Assembly: GCA_022614915.1 (NCBI GenBank)
Contig: JAKEHV010000198.1
Coordinates: 1 to 33,556, forward strand
Direction of reading: 5' to 3'
Source of the DNA: Gemmataceae bacterium
Lineage (GTDB): Bacteria; Planctomycetota; Planctomycetia; Gemmatales; Gemmataceae
Length of the DNA stretch: 33,556 bases
Part shown: positions 1-7,795 of the stretch, piece after piece
How positions within the stretch are numbered: the stretch's first letter is position 1
Layout: the number at the start of each line of letters is the position of its first letter
Made by a program: the position numbers and the translations under genes
Notes under the pieces: generated by a model
What the model saw: the letters and a program-made list of their open reading frames with translations, nothing else
What the model was told of the DNA's origin: nothing
Databases searched by the model: none

Positions 1-1308
1 ACCGTGCAGTCCGGCTTGGCCTACGCCGCCGGCAGCGTTTCTTTGCTTTCCGACTCCGTCCTCCAGCTCGCCCAAGGAGTAATGAACGCCATGCTAATCG
101 CTAAAATCAAGACCTCGCTCATCGGGTTGTGTCTCGTCACGGTCCTCGGCCTCGGTTCGTCCTGGATCGCACAAAGCGCCATGGCCGGCCGCCAAGCGGT
201 CGGCTTGGAAGTTCCTGTTCCCCAAGCCGACCGCTTGGCGGTCGGCGAGCGCAAAAAGGACGGCGAGCGCGCCCAGGAAAAAGGCAAGAAAGACGGCGAG
301 CGGCCCAAGGAAGGCGATAAGCGGCCGCGCGACGGCGAGGTGCCGGGCGTGCGCTGGTTGCTCAAGAGCGTCGACCTGGAGAAAGGTACAGTCACCGTCG
401 CCGGCGCCCGCGACGGCGATCGCGGCGAGCAAACCTACAGCCTCGCTAAGAAGGACATCCCGGTCACAACCAACACCGGCCACACCTTGAAGCTCAATGA
501 ACTGCGCCAAGGCACACTCGTTTTCTTGCAACTCTCCAAGCTGGACGACGTCGAAGCCATCCGCGTGCAAATGCCCGTCCTCAACGTGGAGCTGGATCAA
601 GTGTTGCCCGACGTCAACAAACTGAGCTTCAAGGCTGAACGCCAAGCACGCGTCCTCGACGTCGCCAAGGACGCCAAACTGATGTTGAATGGCAAACCGA
701 GCAAGCTCGGCGACTTCGCAGCAGGCCAGCGCGTGCAACTGACGCTGTCCCTGGATCGCGCCACCGTGCTGGCGATGACCCGCGGCGAAGAGCGCCCCGG
801 CATCGAAGGCAAGCGCGACAAGGAAGTGGATCGCCCCGGTCGAGCGCAATGGTCAGGCGTGCTCATCGACGTGGGCCCGGAGAAGAACCACATCGAACTG
901 CTCATCGGCGGTAATGAAGATCCCTGGGTCCAGAGTTTTGTGCTTTCCAAAGAAGTAAAGATCCAGTGGGTTTTCGAAGGTATGACCAAAGACCTACAGA
1001 TCAAGGATCTGGCCAAACCCATGCGCGTCGGCGCATTTGTCGCCGAGGATAAGAAGACGGTGACGCGTTTGGAAGTCTACCCGCCGGTGCTGCGAACGAT
1101 ACTCTCCAAAGTGGACGCTGGCAGCCGCACCATCGTCGCGGGCGAAAGGAAATTCACGCTGGCCGCCGACACGCCGATTCGCCTGGGCCGCGACAACATC
1201 AGCATCGACCAGTTGGCGGCCGGACAGCGCGCCGTGCTAGTGCTCAGCGCCGATCGCAGCCAAGTCATCGCAATTCTGTCCATTCGCGCAGACGGTGAAC
1301 GGGAGTGA
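1..1308 (+). CDS. C-terminal part of a probable ECF-type sigma factor with membrane anchor and repeat domain (5' end outside window)
   Basis: The frame is open from the first base, so the N-terminus lies outside the window. The opening residues (Ala/Ser-rich, ending in a VMNAMLIAKIKT-like helix) and the following hydrophobic stretch (about residues 36-58 counted from the GTG at 4) resemble the tail of planctomycete ECF sigma factors, where the sigma domains are followed by an Ala-rich linker and one membrane helix. After the helix comes a Lys/Glu/Arg/Gly-rich charged linker (about 75-112) and then four loosely similar beta-rich modules starting near residues 115, 193, 281 and 363. Modules 1, 2 and 4 carry a turn like 'L..L..G..V.L.LS.D...V.AI'. 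The charged linker and modules would lie outside the cytoplasm. The sigma part itself is not visible, so that identity rests on the tail. The stop codon is 19 bases before the next gene, which suggests cotranscription. Confidence 0.6.
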   Translation, partial: TVQSGLAYAAGSVSLLSDSVLQLAQGVMNAMLIAKIKTSLIGLCLVTVLGLGSSWIAQSAMAGRQAVGLEVPVPQADRLAVGERKKDGERAQEKGKKDGERPKEGDKRPRDGEVPGVRWLLKSVDLEKGTVTVAGARDGDRGEQTYSLAKKDIPVTTNTGHTLKLNELRQGTLVFLQLSKLDDVEAIRVQMPVLNVELDQVLPDVNKLSFKAERQARVLDVAKDAKLMLNGKPSKLGDFAAGQRVQLTLSLDRATVLAMTRGEERPGIEGKRDKEVDRPGRAQWSGVLIDVGPEKNHIELLIGGNEDPWVQSFVLSKEVKIQWVFEGMTKDLQIKDLAKPMRVGAFVAEDKKTVTRLEVYPPVLRTILSKVDAGSRTIVAGERKFTLAADTPIRLGRDNISIDQLAAGQRAVLVLSADRSQVIAILSIRADGERE

Positions 1309-1327
1309 TGTAACAGAGGAGTTGGTT

Positions 1328-3244
1328 ATGGGACGCGCCTTCTATCTAGCTCCCTTCATCACGGCGTTCTGGACGGCCGTTGCCTTCGCACAATTCGATG
1401 CCGCGGCGCAGAAGCGGCAGCAACAGCAAATCCAAGCCGACGCCGCCCAGGTGGCGCGCCGGCTGCAAACCATGCTGCGCGTCCTGGATTTCTACCAACT
1501 CGATCCGGTCGATCAAAAGCGTCTCTTCGAGGAGCTGAGCGCCGCACTCGCCGGCCTCAGCGAACGCGAGATGTTGCAAGTGGTAGTGCATTTGGAAAAG
1601 GCGCTTGTTGATTCGAAAACCGCGGACGCCGAAGTGGAAAAAGCCTATCGCTGGCATCGCTCGGTCGTGACGACGCTGCGCGGTCTATTGGCCCGCTATG
1701 AAGCCGTCCGCGATCTGGAAGAAGCCGCCCGCCGCGTGGAAGCTTTGGCTCACGAGCAGCGCCAGCGCTATCTGCAGACAGCCGATCTTCTCTTCGAGGC
1801 TGACGATTTGCTCAATGGGAAAGATATTTCGAAGCCGACACGCAACGTGGGTCTTGGCATCCGCGCCCAAGGGGACCATCAGGAAGACCTGTCCGAGCGT
1901 TTGCGCACACTCTGGCAGAAGGTGACCATGCTTCGTCCCCATCCGAGCGCCGAGCATCAGAAGCGCTTGGCCATGGCCGAAGAATTCGTCACGAAAACTA
2001 AGCCGACCGAAAGCCTGGCCAAGGCCCGCAATAGGCTTCTGGCGGCCGGCTATCCCGAAGAACGCCTCAAGCAATGGAAGCTCGGCAACAAGCTCCAACT
2101 CCAGACAGCCGGCGAACTCATCGAGCTGGCGCGAATTCTTCACCCCCTGACCGACAAATTGGCGGCGCTTCATGAAGCACAACTTAAGCTAGCGCATGCC
2201 ATCGACAAGCAGTCGGAATTAAGCGGCGAAACACTGAAGTCGAATAGCGCAGCCGCCAACAAGACCCTGAGCCTGGAGCAAGCCAAGGCGCTTTTCGCCG
2301 CAGAAGACGTGGCCAAGCCGCTCTCCGGCGCGGCGCCGGCGCTCGCGCCAAAGCTCAGCGCGGCGCAAAAGTCCATGGAAACAGCCATGGCGGAGTTAGC
2401 AGCCAACGCCACGCCCTATGCGCAGCTCGCGCAGTCGGAGGCGACAAGCCAATTGCTGGAATTGCAGAAGCAACTTTCGGAGCAAATTGCCCAGCTCGAG
2501 AAACAGAAGCAGGCGGCCCAGGTGGACTTGGCCGGGGCCATGCAACAGTTGCAAAAAGCTATCGAGCAAACGAACGTAGCGATGCAGAATGCGCAAGCCG
2601 CCAGCCAGTCGCAGCCAGCGTCGACGAATGCCGCCAATGCAATGAAGCAATCGCTAAAGGCCACGGAAGGCGCTCAGGCTTCACTGGGTCAGGCGCAAGC
2701 TCAGGCGCCGGCGAACATTCAGGCGCCGCTGCAAGCCGCCGCCGGGCAGTTAGTGCAAGCGGGCCAGCAGCTGAGCAAGGGACAAGCCGGCGCCGCGGGG
2801 AAGTCGCAGCAGCAGGCCATGGCCAAGATGCAACAGGCGCTGGCGGCGCTTCAGTCCGCGCTCGCCGCCGCCAACCCCGGCAGCGGCAGCCAAGCCGCCG
2901 GTCCGGGACAATCCCAGGGGCAGGGCCAAGGACTAGGCCAGAGTAAAGGCCAAGGGCAGGGACAAGGTCAAAGCGCCGGATTAGGCATCGGTTGGTCACA
3001 GCAAATGGGACCAGGTTCGGAGAAGAACCCTGGCCAGGGCAGCGGCAACCGTGTCGCGGACGGCAGGGTCAGCAACACGCCGTCCCAGCTCTCGAATGTC
3101 CACGGTGACGGCTCGTTCCTGCACCTGCCGCCGCGCCAACGCGATCTCATCCGTCAAGCTGTCACCGGCACATTGCCGCCCGAATACTCCGCCGCCATCC
3201 AGCAATACTTCATGAACCTGGCGCGCGGCAAACGAGTGCCTTGA
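1328..3244 (+). CDS. Secreted Gln/Ala-rich coiled-coil protein, function unknown
   Basis: 638 residues from ATG 1328. This start is chosen because an AGAGGAG ribosome-binding site lies just upstream and because it opens directly with a signal peptide (hydrophobic residues to about 20, ending AFA-QF). A GTG 33 bases upstream would put charged residues in front of the signal. The body is almost all alpha-helical and coiled coil: Arg/Glu/Leu-rich to about residue 300, then Ala/Gln-rich with many heptads to about 510. A Gly/Gln/Ser low-complexity linker follows (about 510-575). The C-terminus is a compact conserved-looking segment, LPPRQRDLIRQ then LPPEYSAAIQQYF. That ending resembles the tail of large planctomycete coiled-coil proteins encoded near von Willebrand or DUF4175-type genes, but I cannot assign a function. 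It is probably cotranscribed with the preceding gene. Confidence 0.75.
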   Translation: MGRAFYLAPFITAFWTAVAFAQFDAAAQKRQQQQIQADAAQVARRLQTMLRVLDFYQLDPVDQKRLFEELSAALAGLSEREMLQVVVHLEKALVDSKTADAEVEKAYRWHRSVVTTLRGLLARYEAVRDLEEAARRVEALAHEQRQRYLQTADLLFEADDLLNGKDISKPTRNVGLGIRAQGDHQEDLSERLRTLWQKVTMLRPHPSAEHQKRLAMAEEFVTKTKPTESLAKARNRLLAAGYPEERLKQWKLGNKLQLQTAGELIELARILHPLTDKLAALHEAQLKLAHAIDKQSELSGETLKSNSAAANKTLSLEQAKALFAAEDVAKPLSGAAPALAPKLSAAQKSMETAMAELAANATPYAQLAQSEATSQLLELQKQLSEQIAQLEKQKQAAQVDLAGAMQQLQKAIEQTNVAMQNAQAASQSQPASTNAANAMKQSLKATEGAQASLGQAQAQAPANIQAPLQAAAGQLVQAGQQLSKGQAGAAGKSQQQAMAKMQQALAALQSALAAANPGSGSQAAGPGQSQGQGQGLGQSKGQGQGQGQSAGLGIGWSQQMGPGSEKNPGQGSGNRVADGRVSNTPSQLSNVHGDGSFLHLPPRQRDLIRQAVTGTLPPEYSAAIQQYFMNLARGKRVP

Positions 3245-3293
3245 CTGTGCCTCGCTTCCTCACGGGGCGGCTCGGACACTGACCTTTGGAGGA

Positions 3294-3335
3294 ATGGATT
3301 GCATTGCACCCACACACATGAACGATGCAATCCAT
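3294..3335. terminator. Hairpin between two convergent genes
   Basis: ATGGATTGCAT (3294-3304) and ATGCAATCCAT (3325-3335) form a perfect 11-bp stem with a 20-nt loop. It lies between the end of the coiled-coil gene (+) and the end of cimA (-), where a bidirectional transcription stop is expected. There is no clear T-run on either side, so it may be a Rho-assisted or RNA-end-protecting hairpin rather than a canonical intrinsic terminator. Confidence 0.4.
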
Positions 3336-3360
3336 ATTGGTAATTATTGCCATCTTAGGT

Positions 3361-4968
3361 TCACAAGCTCGTATCCTCGCCATCCTTGAACAATTTGTAC
3401 TCGAAGCTATCCACGAGCGCCAGCCAGCTTGCTTCGATAATATTCTCTGAAACCCCTACCGTGCCCCAAACGTCGGCGTGGTCGCGCGACTCGATGACCA
3501 CGCGGACGCGCGCGGCGGTCCCGGCCTTCGAGTTGACGACTCGTACCTTGTAATCGACGAGTTGCATCTGGGCCAGGCCCGGATACGCCTGTTGCAGCGC
3601 CTTGCGCAAAGCGCCGTCGAGCGCGTTCACGGGGCCATCGCCCTCGCTTACTGTATGTTGGGTAACCCCCTCACCCCCTATCACCCCCGAGGCGAGGGGA
3701 ACATTGACGCGAATCTTCACGGTTGCTTCAGTGACAGTTTGGCCTTCGGCGCCGGTCTCGACATTGACGCGATACGCTAGCCGTTCGAACTTTGGCTTGT
3801 ACGTCCCAAGCGCCTTTTTCACAAGCAAGTCAAACGACGCTTCCGCCGCTTCAAATTCGTAGCCCTCGTTCTCCAGATCTTGCACCAGGTTCATGATCTT
3901 CGCCATCATGGCCTTGTCGTTTTGGATGTCGTATTTGGTCGTCTTGGCCACGATGCTGGATTGACCGGACAACTCGCTGATCAAGATGCGGCGCTCGTTG
4001 CCGACACTGCCGGGATCGATGTGCTCGTAGGTGGCGGTGCTCTTGGCGACCGCGTGCGCGTGCATGCCGCCCTTATGCGCGAAAGCGCTCGTGCCGACGA
4101 AAGGCTGGTTCGAGCGGAAATTCATATTCGCGATTTCGTAGACGTAGCGCGACACCTCGGTGAGATGGCGCAGGCTGCCGGGCCGAAGCACGTCGTAGCC
4201 GCGCTTGAGCGCCAGGTTGGCGATGACGCTGACCAAATCGACGTTGCCGCAGCGCTCGCCGATGCCGTTGATCGTGCCCTGCACTTGCGTGGCCCCTTGG
4301 GCGACCGCCGCCAGGCTGTTGGCGACGGCGACGTCGCAATCATTGTGACAATGGATGCCGATCGCCGTGCCGGCGAAGGCTTTGACGACTTTCTCCGTGC
4401 GCTCGGCGATTTCCTCGGGCAGCGTGCCGCCGTTGGTGTCGCACAAGACGAGCACGGCGGCGCCCGCGTCGCGCGCGGCCTTGAGTGTTGCCAGCGCGTA
4501 TTCGCTGTTGTGCTTGAAGCCATCGAAAAAGTGTTCGGCGTCGTAAATCACTTCGCGGCCATGCGCTTTGCAGTAAGCAACGGAGTCGGCGATCATGCGC
4601 AGGTTTTCTTCGAGCGTCGCGCCGATGACTTCGCGCACCTGGAAGTCCCACGTCTTGCCGACGATGGTCACGACGGGCGCCAGTGAATCCAAGAGCGCGC
4701 GCAGACAGGTGTCGTCTTCGGGCTTGCAGTTCTTGCGGCGGGTCATGCCGAACGCGCATACTTGGGCGTGCTTTAAGGCAAGCTTGCGGACTTCCTGGAA
4801 ATACTCAAAGTCCTTGGGGTTGGAAAGCGGGTAGCCGCCTTCGACGTAATCGACGCCCAGCTCGTCGAGCCGGCGCGTGATGAGCAATTTGTCGTGCAAG
4901 GAGAAGTTGACGCCTTCGCCCTGGCTGCCGTCGCGGAGAGTGGTGTCGTAGATTTGGATGCATGCCAT
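3361..4968 (-). CDS. cimA: Citramalate synthase
   Basis: 535 residues. The enzyme condenses pyruvate with acetyl-CoA to (R)-citramalate, the first step of the threonine-independent isoleucine route. The HMGL-like TIM barrel opens with IYDTTLRDGSQGEG (Arg and Asp of the active site) and includes the metal-ligand motif IGIHCHND and the region GIGERCGN. The C-terminal part is a LeuA-type dimerisation/regulatory domain (EGDGPVNALDGALRKAL). The length and the N-terminal 'Q-I-Y-D-T-T-L-R-D-G-S-Q' favour citramalate synthase over 2-isopropylmalate synthase. ATG 4968 is chosen because it starts right at the conserved domain. The frame stays open for 29 more codons upstream, but those would read through the attenuator hairpin. 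No good Shine-Dalgarno sequence is present. Residues about 424-435 are encoded by a GC-rich dispersed repeat inserted in a loop of the C-terminal domain. Confidence 0.9.
   Translation of the reverse strand: MACIQIYDTTLRDGSQGEGVNFSLHDKLLITRRLDELGVDYVEGGYPLSNPKDFEYFQEVRKLALKHAQVCAFGMTRRKNCKPEDDTCLRALLDSLAPVVTIVGKTWDFQVREVIGATLEENLRMIADSVAYCKAHGREVIYDAEHFFDGFKHNSEYALATLKAARDAGAAVLVLCDTNGGTLPEEIAERTEKVVKAFAGTAIGIHCHNDCDVAVANSLAAVAQGATQVQGTINGIGERCGNVDLVSVIANLALKRGYDVLRPGSLRHLTEVSRYVYEIANMNFRSNQPFVGTSAFAHKGGMHAHAVAKSTATYEHIDPGSVGNERRILISELSGQSSIVAKTTKYDIQNDKAMMAKIMNLVQDLENEGYEFEAAEASFDLLVKKALGTYKPKFERLAYRVNVETGAEGQTVTEATVKIRVNVPLASGVIGGEGVTQHTVSEGDGPVNALDGALRKALQQAYPGLAQMQLVDYKVRVVNSKAGTAARVRVVIESRDHADVWGTVGVSENIIEASWLALVDSFEYKLFKDGEDTSL
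3666..3700. repeat. GC-rich dispersed repeat, copy 1 (inside cimA)
   Basis: Starts CCCCCTCACCCCC and ends GAGGCGAGGGGA. It belongs to a family seen six times in this window, with a CCCCTCACCCCC-type left part and an AGGGGCGAGGGG-type right part. It is in frame with cimA and adds about a dozen Gly/Pro/Val residues in the loop before the EGDGPVNAL motif. Confidence 0.75.
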
Positions 4969-4971
4969 AAC

Positions 4972-5003
4972 AGTGGTCAGTGGGTAGTGGTCAGTGGATA
5001 GTG
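4972..5003. repeat. 14-nt tandem repeat in the cimA leader
   Basis: AGTGGTCAGTGGGT (4972-4985) is followed by AGTGGTCAGTGGAT (4986-4999) and a partial third copy. It fills the space between the attenuator terminator and the cimA start codon, where a ribosome-binding site would be expected. Confidence 0.8.
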
Positions 5004-5008
5004 ATTGG

Positions 5009-5044
5009 AAAACGACGAAGCCCCGGAGGAATGCTCCAGGGCTT
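5009..5044 (-). terminator. Attenuator terminator hairpin upstream of cimA
   Basis: On the minus strand AAGCCCTGGAG (5044-5034) pairs with CTCCGGGGCTT (5028-5018) over 11 bp, including one G-U wobble, with a 5-nt loop CATTC. The stem is followed by CGTCGTTTTCC, which contains a four-U run. It sits between the leader peptide and cimA, so it would stop transcription before the structural gene. Confidence 0.65.
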
Positions 5045-5077
5045 GCATTATGCAAACACGACGATTCCGCCCCGAGC
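5033..5077 (-). promoter_or_regulatory. Antiterminator pairing upstream of cimA
   Basis: GCTCGGGGC (5077-5069), which begins at the base after the leader stop codon, can pair with GCCCTGGAGC (5042-5033), the 5' arm of the terminator. This gives nine pairs (GCUC/GAGC, one G-U, GGGC/GCCC) with one bulged G. It is mutually exclusive with the terminator. A ribosome parked on the leader stop codon would cover the first segment and allow termination, while one stalled a few codons earlier would leave it free. Confidence 0.55.
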
Positions 5078-5173
5078 CTAGCCTCCAGAAAACAGAACGA
5101 TGTGGCGCACTCCCTGCGCGGCGGTAATGGCGATCGGGGGTTGATGGACGAAATACATGTTCGTTTGGTGCAT
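5078..5173 (-). CDS. Putative leader peptide of the cimA attenuator (31 codons)
   Basis: A 31-codon frame from ATG 5173 to TAG 5078, beginning about 7 bases after the predicted transcription start, so nearly leaderless. Its last residues are HIVLFSGG, giving consecutive Ile, Val and Leu codons (ATC GTT CTG) six to eight codons before the stop. Two more Ile codons occur mid-peptide (PPIAIT). Its stop codon immediately precedes the antiterminator segment. The arrangement matches leader peptides of ilv/leu-type attenuators; translation is inferred, not shown. Confidence 0.55.
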   Translation of the reverse strand: MHQTNMYFVHQPPIAITAAQGVRHIVLFSGG

Positions 5174-5186
5174 TAGCGTTATGGAA

Positions 5187-5215
5187 ATGTTACGCGACAA
5201 TATGCTCGTTGTCAA
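5187..5215 (-). promoter_or_regulatory. Sigma70-type promoter for the cimA leader
   Basis: On the minus strand TTGACA (5215-5210, perfect -35) is followed after exactly 17 bp by TAACAT (5192-5187, four of six matches). The predicted start site near 5180 lies just before the leader-peptide ATG. The promoter begins 22 bases past the stop codon of the upstream gene. Confidence 0.6.
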
Positions 5216-5237
5216 ACGACCCAGATTTCGCGCCTGG

Positions 5238-6884
5238 CTACGAATCGGCGCGTTTTCTCAACGTATCGATGGCCGCCTGAACGATAGCCGCCGCACGCTC
5301 GCGTTGTTTTGGAGTGGCCGTCGCTTTATCCTGAATCCACTGGAGCAGATCGGCCAGCGGCTTTTCGAGCCTTCGGCCCGCCTCGTGCGTGATTGCGAGC
5401 GGCCGGTTCTCTCGGCGAACTTGGATCGGCGTGGTTTGCGCCAAGAGCGGTTGCGGAAAAGGCCGAGTCGGCAATGAGTTGTTCCCCACGCAGCGAATCG
5501 CCAGGTTTACGGTGTCGTTTGCCTTGTACTCGCCTTCCATGCGTGCGACCGAGGGATAGCCGCTTGGCGTCACACTCTCCACGACATCGTTGTTTTTGAG
5601 CAGTTCGAGGAGGTCGAACGGCGCGAGGCTTTTCGCTTCGGCCCGCACCCAAAACGACTCTTTCCCGGTTGCAAGTGGAACAATCGAGCCCGGTCCATGC
5701 CCGTCGATTTCGAGATCCAGAAGCGGCCCGTTCGTCACGAACGTTCGCCCGGCGCGAACCGCTTCAATCCAATTGGAGTAGGAAAACTCGGCGCTCGGCA
5801 AGAGCCGCGCAAAGGTGCGCATGCGGCCCAGGACTTTTTGATTCCGATCCTTCGCGCTCGCGCCGACCAGCGCTAACGGGAAATGTAAGCACTGAAAAAC
5901 GAGGGCCATCCGAGCCAACATCACGGGATCGAGGTGAACCTCGTCGATCTCCAGTGCATCGATTTTGCCCAAAAGCAAAGCGGCCAAGGGTTCCCCAAAT
6001 GCAAAATCGTCGGTCCCATGCCCTAGATTCGTCCAGACCACCAGTCCATTCTTACGATGGCATTGGTCGCACCAATCGTCCAGAGTCCAGTCGCCGAGCT
6101 CGTCGATCTGTCCGGAAGTAAGCGGGAAAACCAAACGGTGGCAATGTAACAGGCCCAGGCTTCCGAGCGCGGGATGCACGTTATGGCTATTGACCGCCAC
6201 CAGGTGCCCGGGCGCTTCCAGGATCGGCTTTTGGCCGCTGAAGGCGAGTATGTTGGGGAAGGCATTTGCTGTGCGTCGATCTCGCAGGCTCGAAGACTCG
6301 CTTCCGGGCGTGGATCCATCCATGTCCATCACCGGCATTTGTTGAATGAGCAGATTGACGACAGCTATATCCTCAGCCTGGGCCTCCAAGAGAGCCGCAT
6401 GCGGAGAAAGGCAGTGCGCCCGCGTGTCGCCGGCATACCAGCCGCGCTCGCGCAGGTTGATCCAGCGTTCGAGGACGAAGCGCAACGCCAACTTGCCGGG
6501 GGCCAAGTCGATCGTGTCCGCGAGAGGGGTGTACTCCGGCCCTTTGCTGATTTCGGCGAGAATTCTGCCGGGCGGAAGATCGATTTCGCACGTGCCGTCG
6601 ATGTAGGCATATTTTTTATCGCCGATCTGAACGTTACCGCCGACATCGCAGTTGGGTCCCAGGGCAAAGTCCACGAGCCTGCCGAGCGGCGCGTAGTAGT
6701 TTCCCGCAGCATCTGTGAAGCGCACGCGGCACGGCGTTGGCTTGCCGGTGGCGGCGTCGTTGACGCGGACGTGGACGGTTTGAAGCTTGGTATTCACAAG
6801 GAGAAAGAAACTGTCCCGTTTACGTTTCGCGCTCAAGCCGACTGTGCAGTTATTCATTGCATGGTCGGAGCGAAACGTAAACAA
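5238..6884 (-). CDS. CehA/McbA family metallohydrolase-like protein (PHP superfamily)
   Basis: 548 residues from a TTG at 6884; ATG 6857 (539 residues) is an alternative and the start is uncertain. The N-terminal 135 residues are a beta-rich carbohydrate-binding-like domain (VHVRVNDAATGKPTPCRVR). The PHP-like part starts at RGWYAGDTRAHC (about 148-158), followed by AQAEDIAVVNLL, the usual signature of this family, and later HNVHPALG, LDALEIDEVHLDP-like text and FVTNGPLLDLEIDG. Family members are putative metal-dependent hydrolases. The usual GD-L-H-V-H motif reads GDTRAH here, so the first metal-binding His appears to be Arg. The gene follows the sugar epimerase with only a few bases between them, so they are probably cotranscribed. 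No N-terminal signal peptide is obvious. Confidence 0.75.
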   Translation of the reverse strand: MFTFRSDHAMNNCTVGLSAKRKRDSFFLLVNTKLQTVHVRVNDAATGKPTPCRVRFTDAAGNYYAPLGRLVDFALGPNCDVGGNVQIGDKKYAYIDGTCEIDLPPGRILAEISKGPEYTPLADTIDLAPGKLALRFVLERWINLRERGWYAGDTRAHCLSPHAALLEAQAEDIAVVNLLIQQMPVMDMDGSTPGSESSSLRDRRTANAFPNILAFSGQKPILEAPGHLVAVNSHNVHPALGSLGLLHCHRLVFPLTSGQIDELGDWTLDDWCDQCHRKNGLVVWTNLGHGTDDFAFGEPLAALLLGKIDALEIDEVHLDPVMLARMALVFQCLHFPLALVGASAKDRNQKVLGRMRTFARLLPSAEFSYSNWIEAVRAGRTFVTNGPLLDLEIDGHGPGSIVPLATGKESFWVRAEAKSLAPFDLLELLKNNDVVESVTPSGYPSVARMEGEYKANDTVNLAIRCVGNNSLPTRPFPQPLLAQTTPIQVRRENRPLAITHEAGRRLEKPLADLLQWIQDKATATPKQRERAAAIVQAAIDTLRKRADS

Positions 6885-6892
6885 GCTCTCGA

Positions 6893-7738
6893 CTATTGGT
6901 ACTTTGCGCCGGCGTTTTCCAGTATTTTCTTGAATGATTCTACAGCTTTGGGAAACAACTCAGGGCCGGTCACGCCGCCGGTCGGCCCGCCCCCCAACAG
7001 ATGAGGCTCCAGCGTGGCGAAGCCGTCGTAGCCCATCTTTACCGCATCGGCGATCACGCGCGGAATCTGCCCTTCGCCTTCGCCCGCCAAGCTGCCGTGC
7101 TGGGCGCCCTTTTTCCAATCCTTGATGTGAAAATGCCGGGTCCACTGCTTTGTCTTCTGCCAGCCGTCCCATGGGTCGTAGCCGCAGAAAACATAGTTGG
7201 CGGCGTCGTAGACGGCGAACAAGGGCGGCTCCTGAAACTGATTCAGCACGGTGTTCATTAGATCGACTACGCGCTCGGGCGCGTCGCCGTAGATGCGGTG
7301 CTCGTTTTCGTGCAACAGAAGCACGCCCGCTTTCTGGGCGAGCCTGCACTTTTGCCACATGCGATCGAGCACTTCACGCCGGTAGTCATCGCAGTCATCC
7401 CAGTCCATGTACTTTGCGGGATAGTAACTGAAGATGCGGATGTTGGACGTGCCAAATACTTTGCACAATTCGATAGCTCGCTTGAGCTTGTCCAAGTGCG
7501 GCTCAAACGGCTCGTCGATGCGGATCTTGCCTATGGGCGAGCCGATAGCGCTCAGCTTGAAGCCATTCTTGTCCATGAGCGACTTGAATTCCTGAATCTG
7601 CAAATCGGAAAGCCTGAGCACGTTCGTGCCTAAGATAGAGCGGAATTCGATATGCCGGACGCCGCAGGATTTCAGTACGTCGATCTGGACCTCTGGATCG
7701 GGGGAAATCTCGTCGGCAAAAGCGCTCAGGGTGAACAT
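6893..7738 (-). CDS. Sugar phosphate isomerase/epimerase (xylose-isomerase-like TIM barrel)
   Basis: 281 residues from ATG 7738, where the conserved text starts (MFTLSAFADEISPDPEVQ). The frame is open six codons further upstream, but that extension is encoded by a dispersed repeat. Recognisable family elements are the opening FADEISPD, GVRHIEFR, the metal-ligand region LLLHENEHRIYGD (Glu), the FAVYDAANY segment (Asp), the RHFHIKDWKKG segment (His and Asp), and the late Glu in FATLEPH. These are the usual divalent-metal ligands of AP-endonuclease-2/xylose-isomerase-type barrels. The substrate is unknown; a cytoplasmic sugar or inositol epimerase or isomerase is likely. No signal peptide. It lies directly upstream of the CehA/McbA-like gene. 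Confidence 0.85.
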   Translation of the reverse strand: MFTLSAFADEISPDPEVQIDVLKSCGVRHIEFRSILGTNVLRLSDLQIQEFKSLMDKNGFKLSAIGSPIGKIRIDEPFEPHLDKLKRAIELCKVFGTSNIRIFSYYPAKYMDWDDCDDYRREVLDRMWQKCRLAQKAGVLLLHENEHRIYGDAPERVVDLMNTVLNQFQEPPLFAVYDAANYVFCGYDPWDGWQKTKQWTRHFHIKDWKKGAQHGSLAGEGEGQIPRVIADAVKMGYDGFATLEPHLLGGGPTGGVTGPELFPKAVESFKKILENAGAKYQ

Positions 7739-7745
7739 GGATGGG

Positions 7746-7786
7746 CCCTCACCCACCCCCGACCCCTCTCCCTAGGGGCGAGGGGA
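7746..7786. repeat. GC-rich dispersed repeat, copy 2 (intergenic)
   Basis: CCCTCACCCACCCCC, then GACCCCTCTCCC, then AGGGGCGAGGGG. It sits just upstream of the sugar epimerase start codon; on the minus strand it supplies several GGAG/GAGGGG purine runs that could serve as a ribosome-binding site. Confidence 0.8.
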
Positions 7787-7795
7787 GATTTATCG

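Noticed and set aside
4969-5055. A 29-codon N-terminal extension of citramalate synthase
   Set aside because: It would begin with TTG, run through the terminator hairpin and the 14-nt tandem repeat, and has no homology; the domain starts at ATG 4968.
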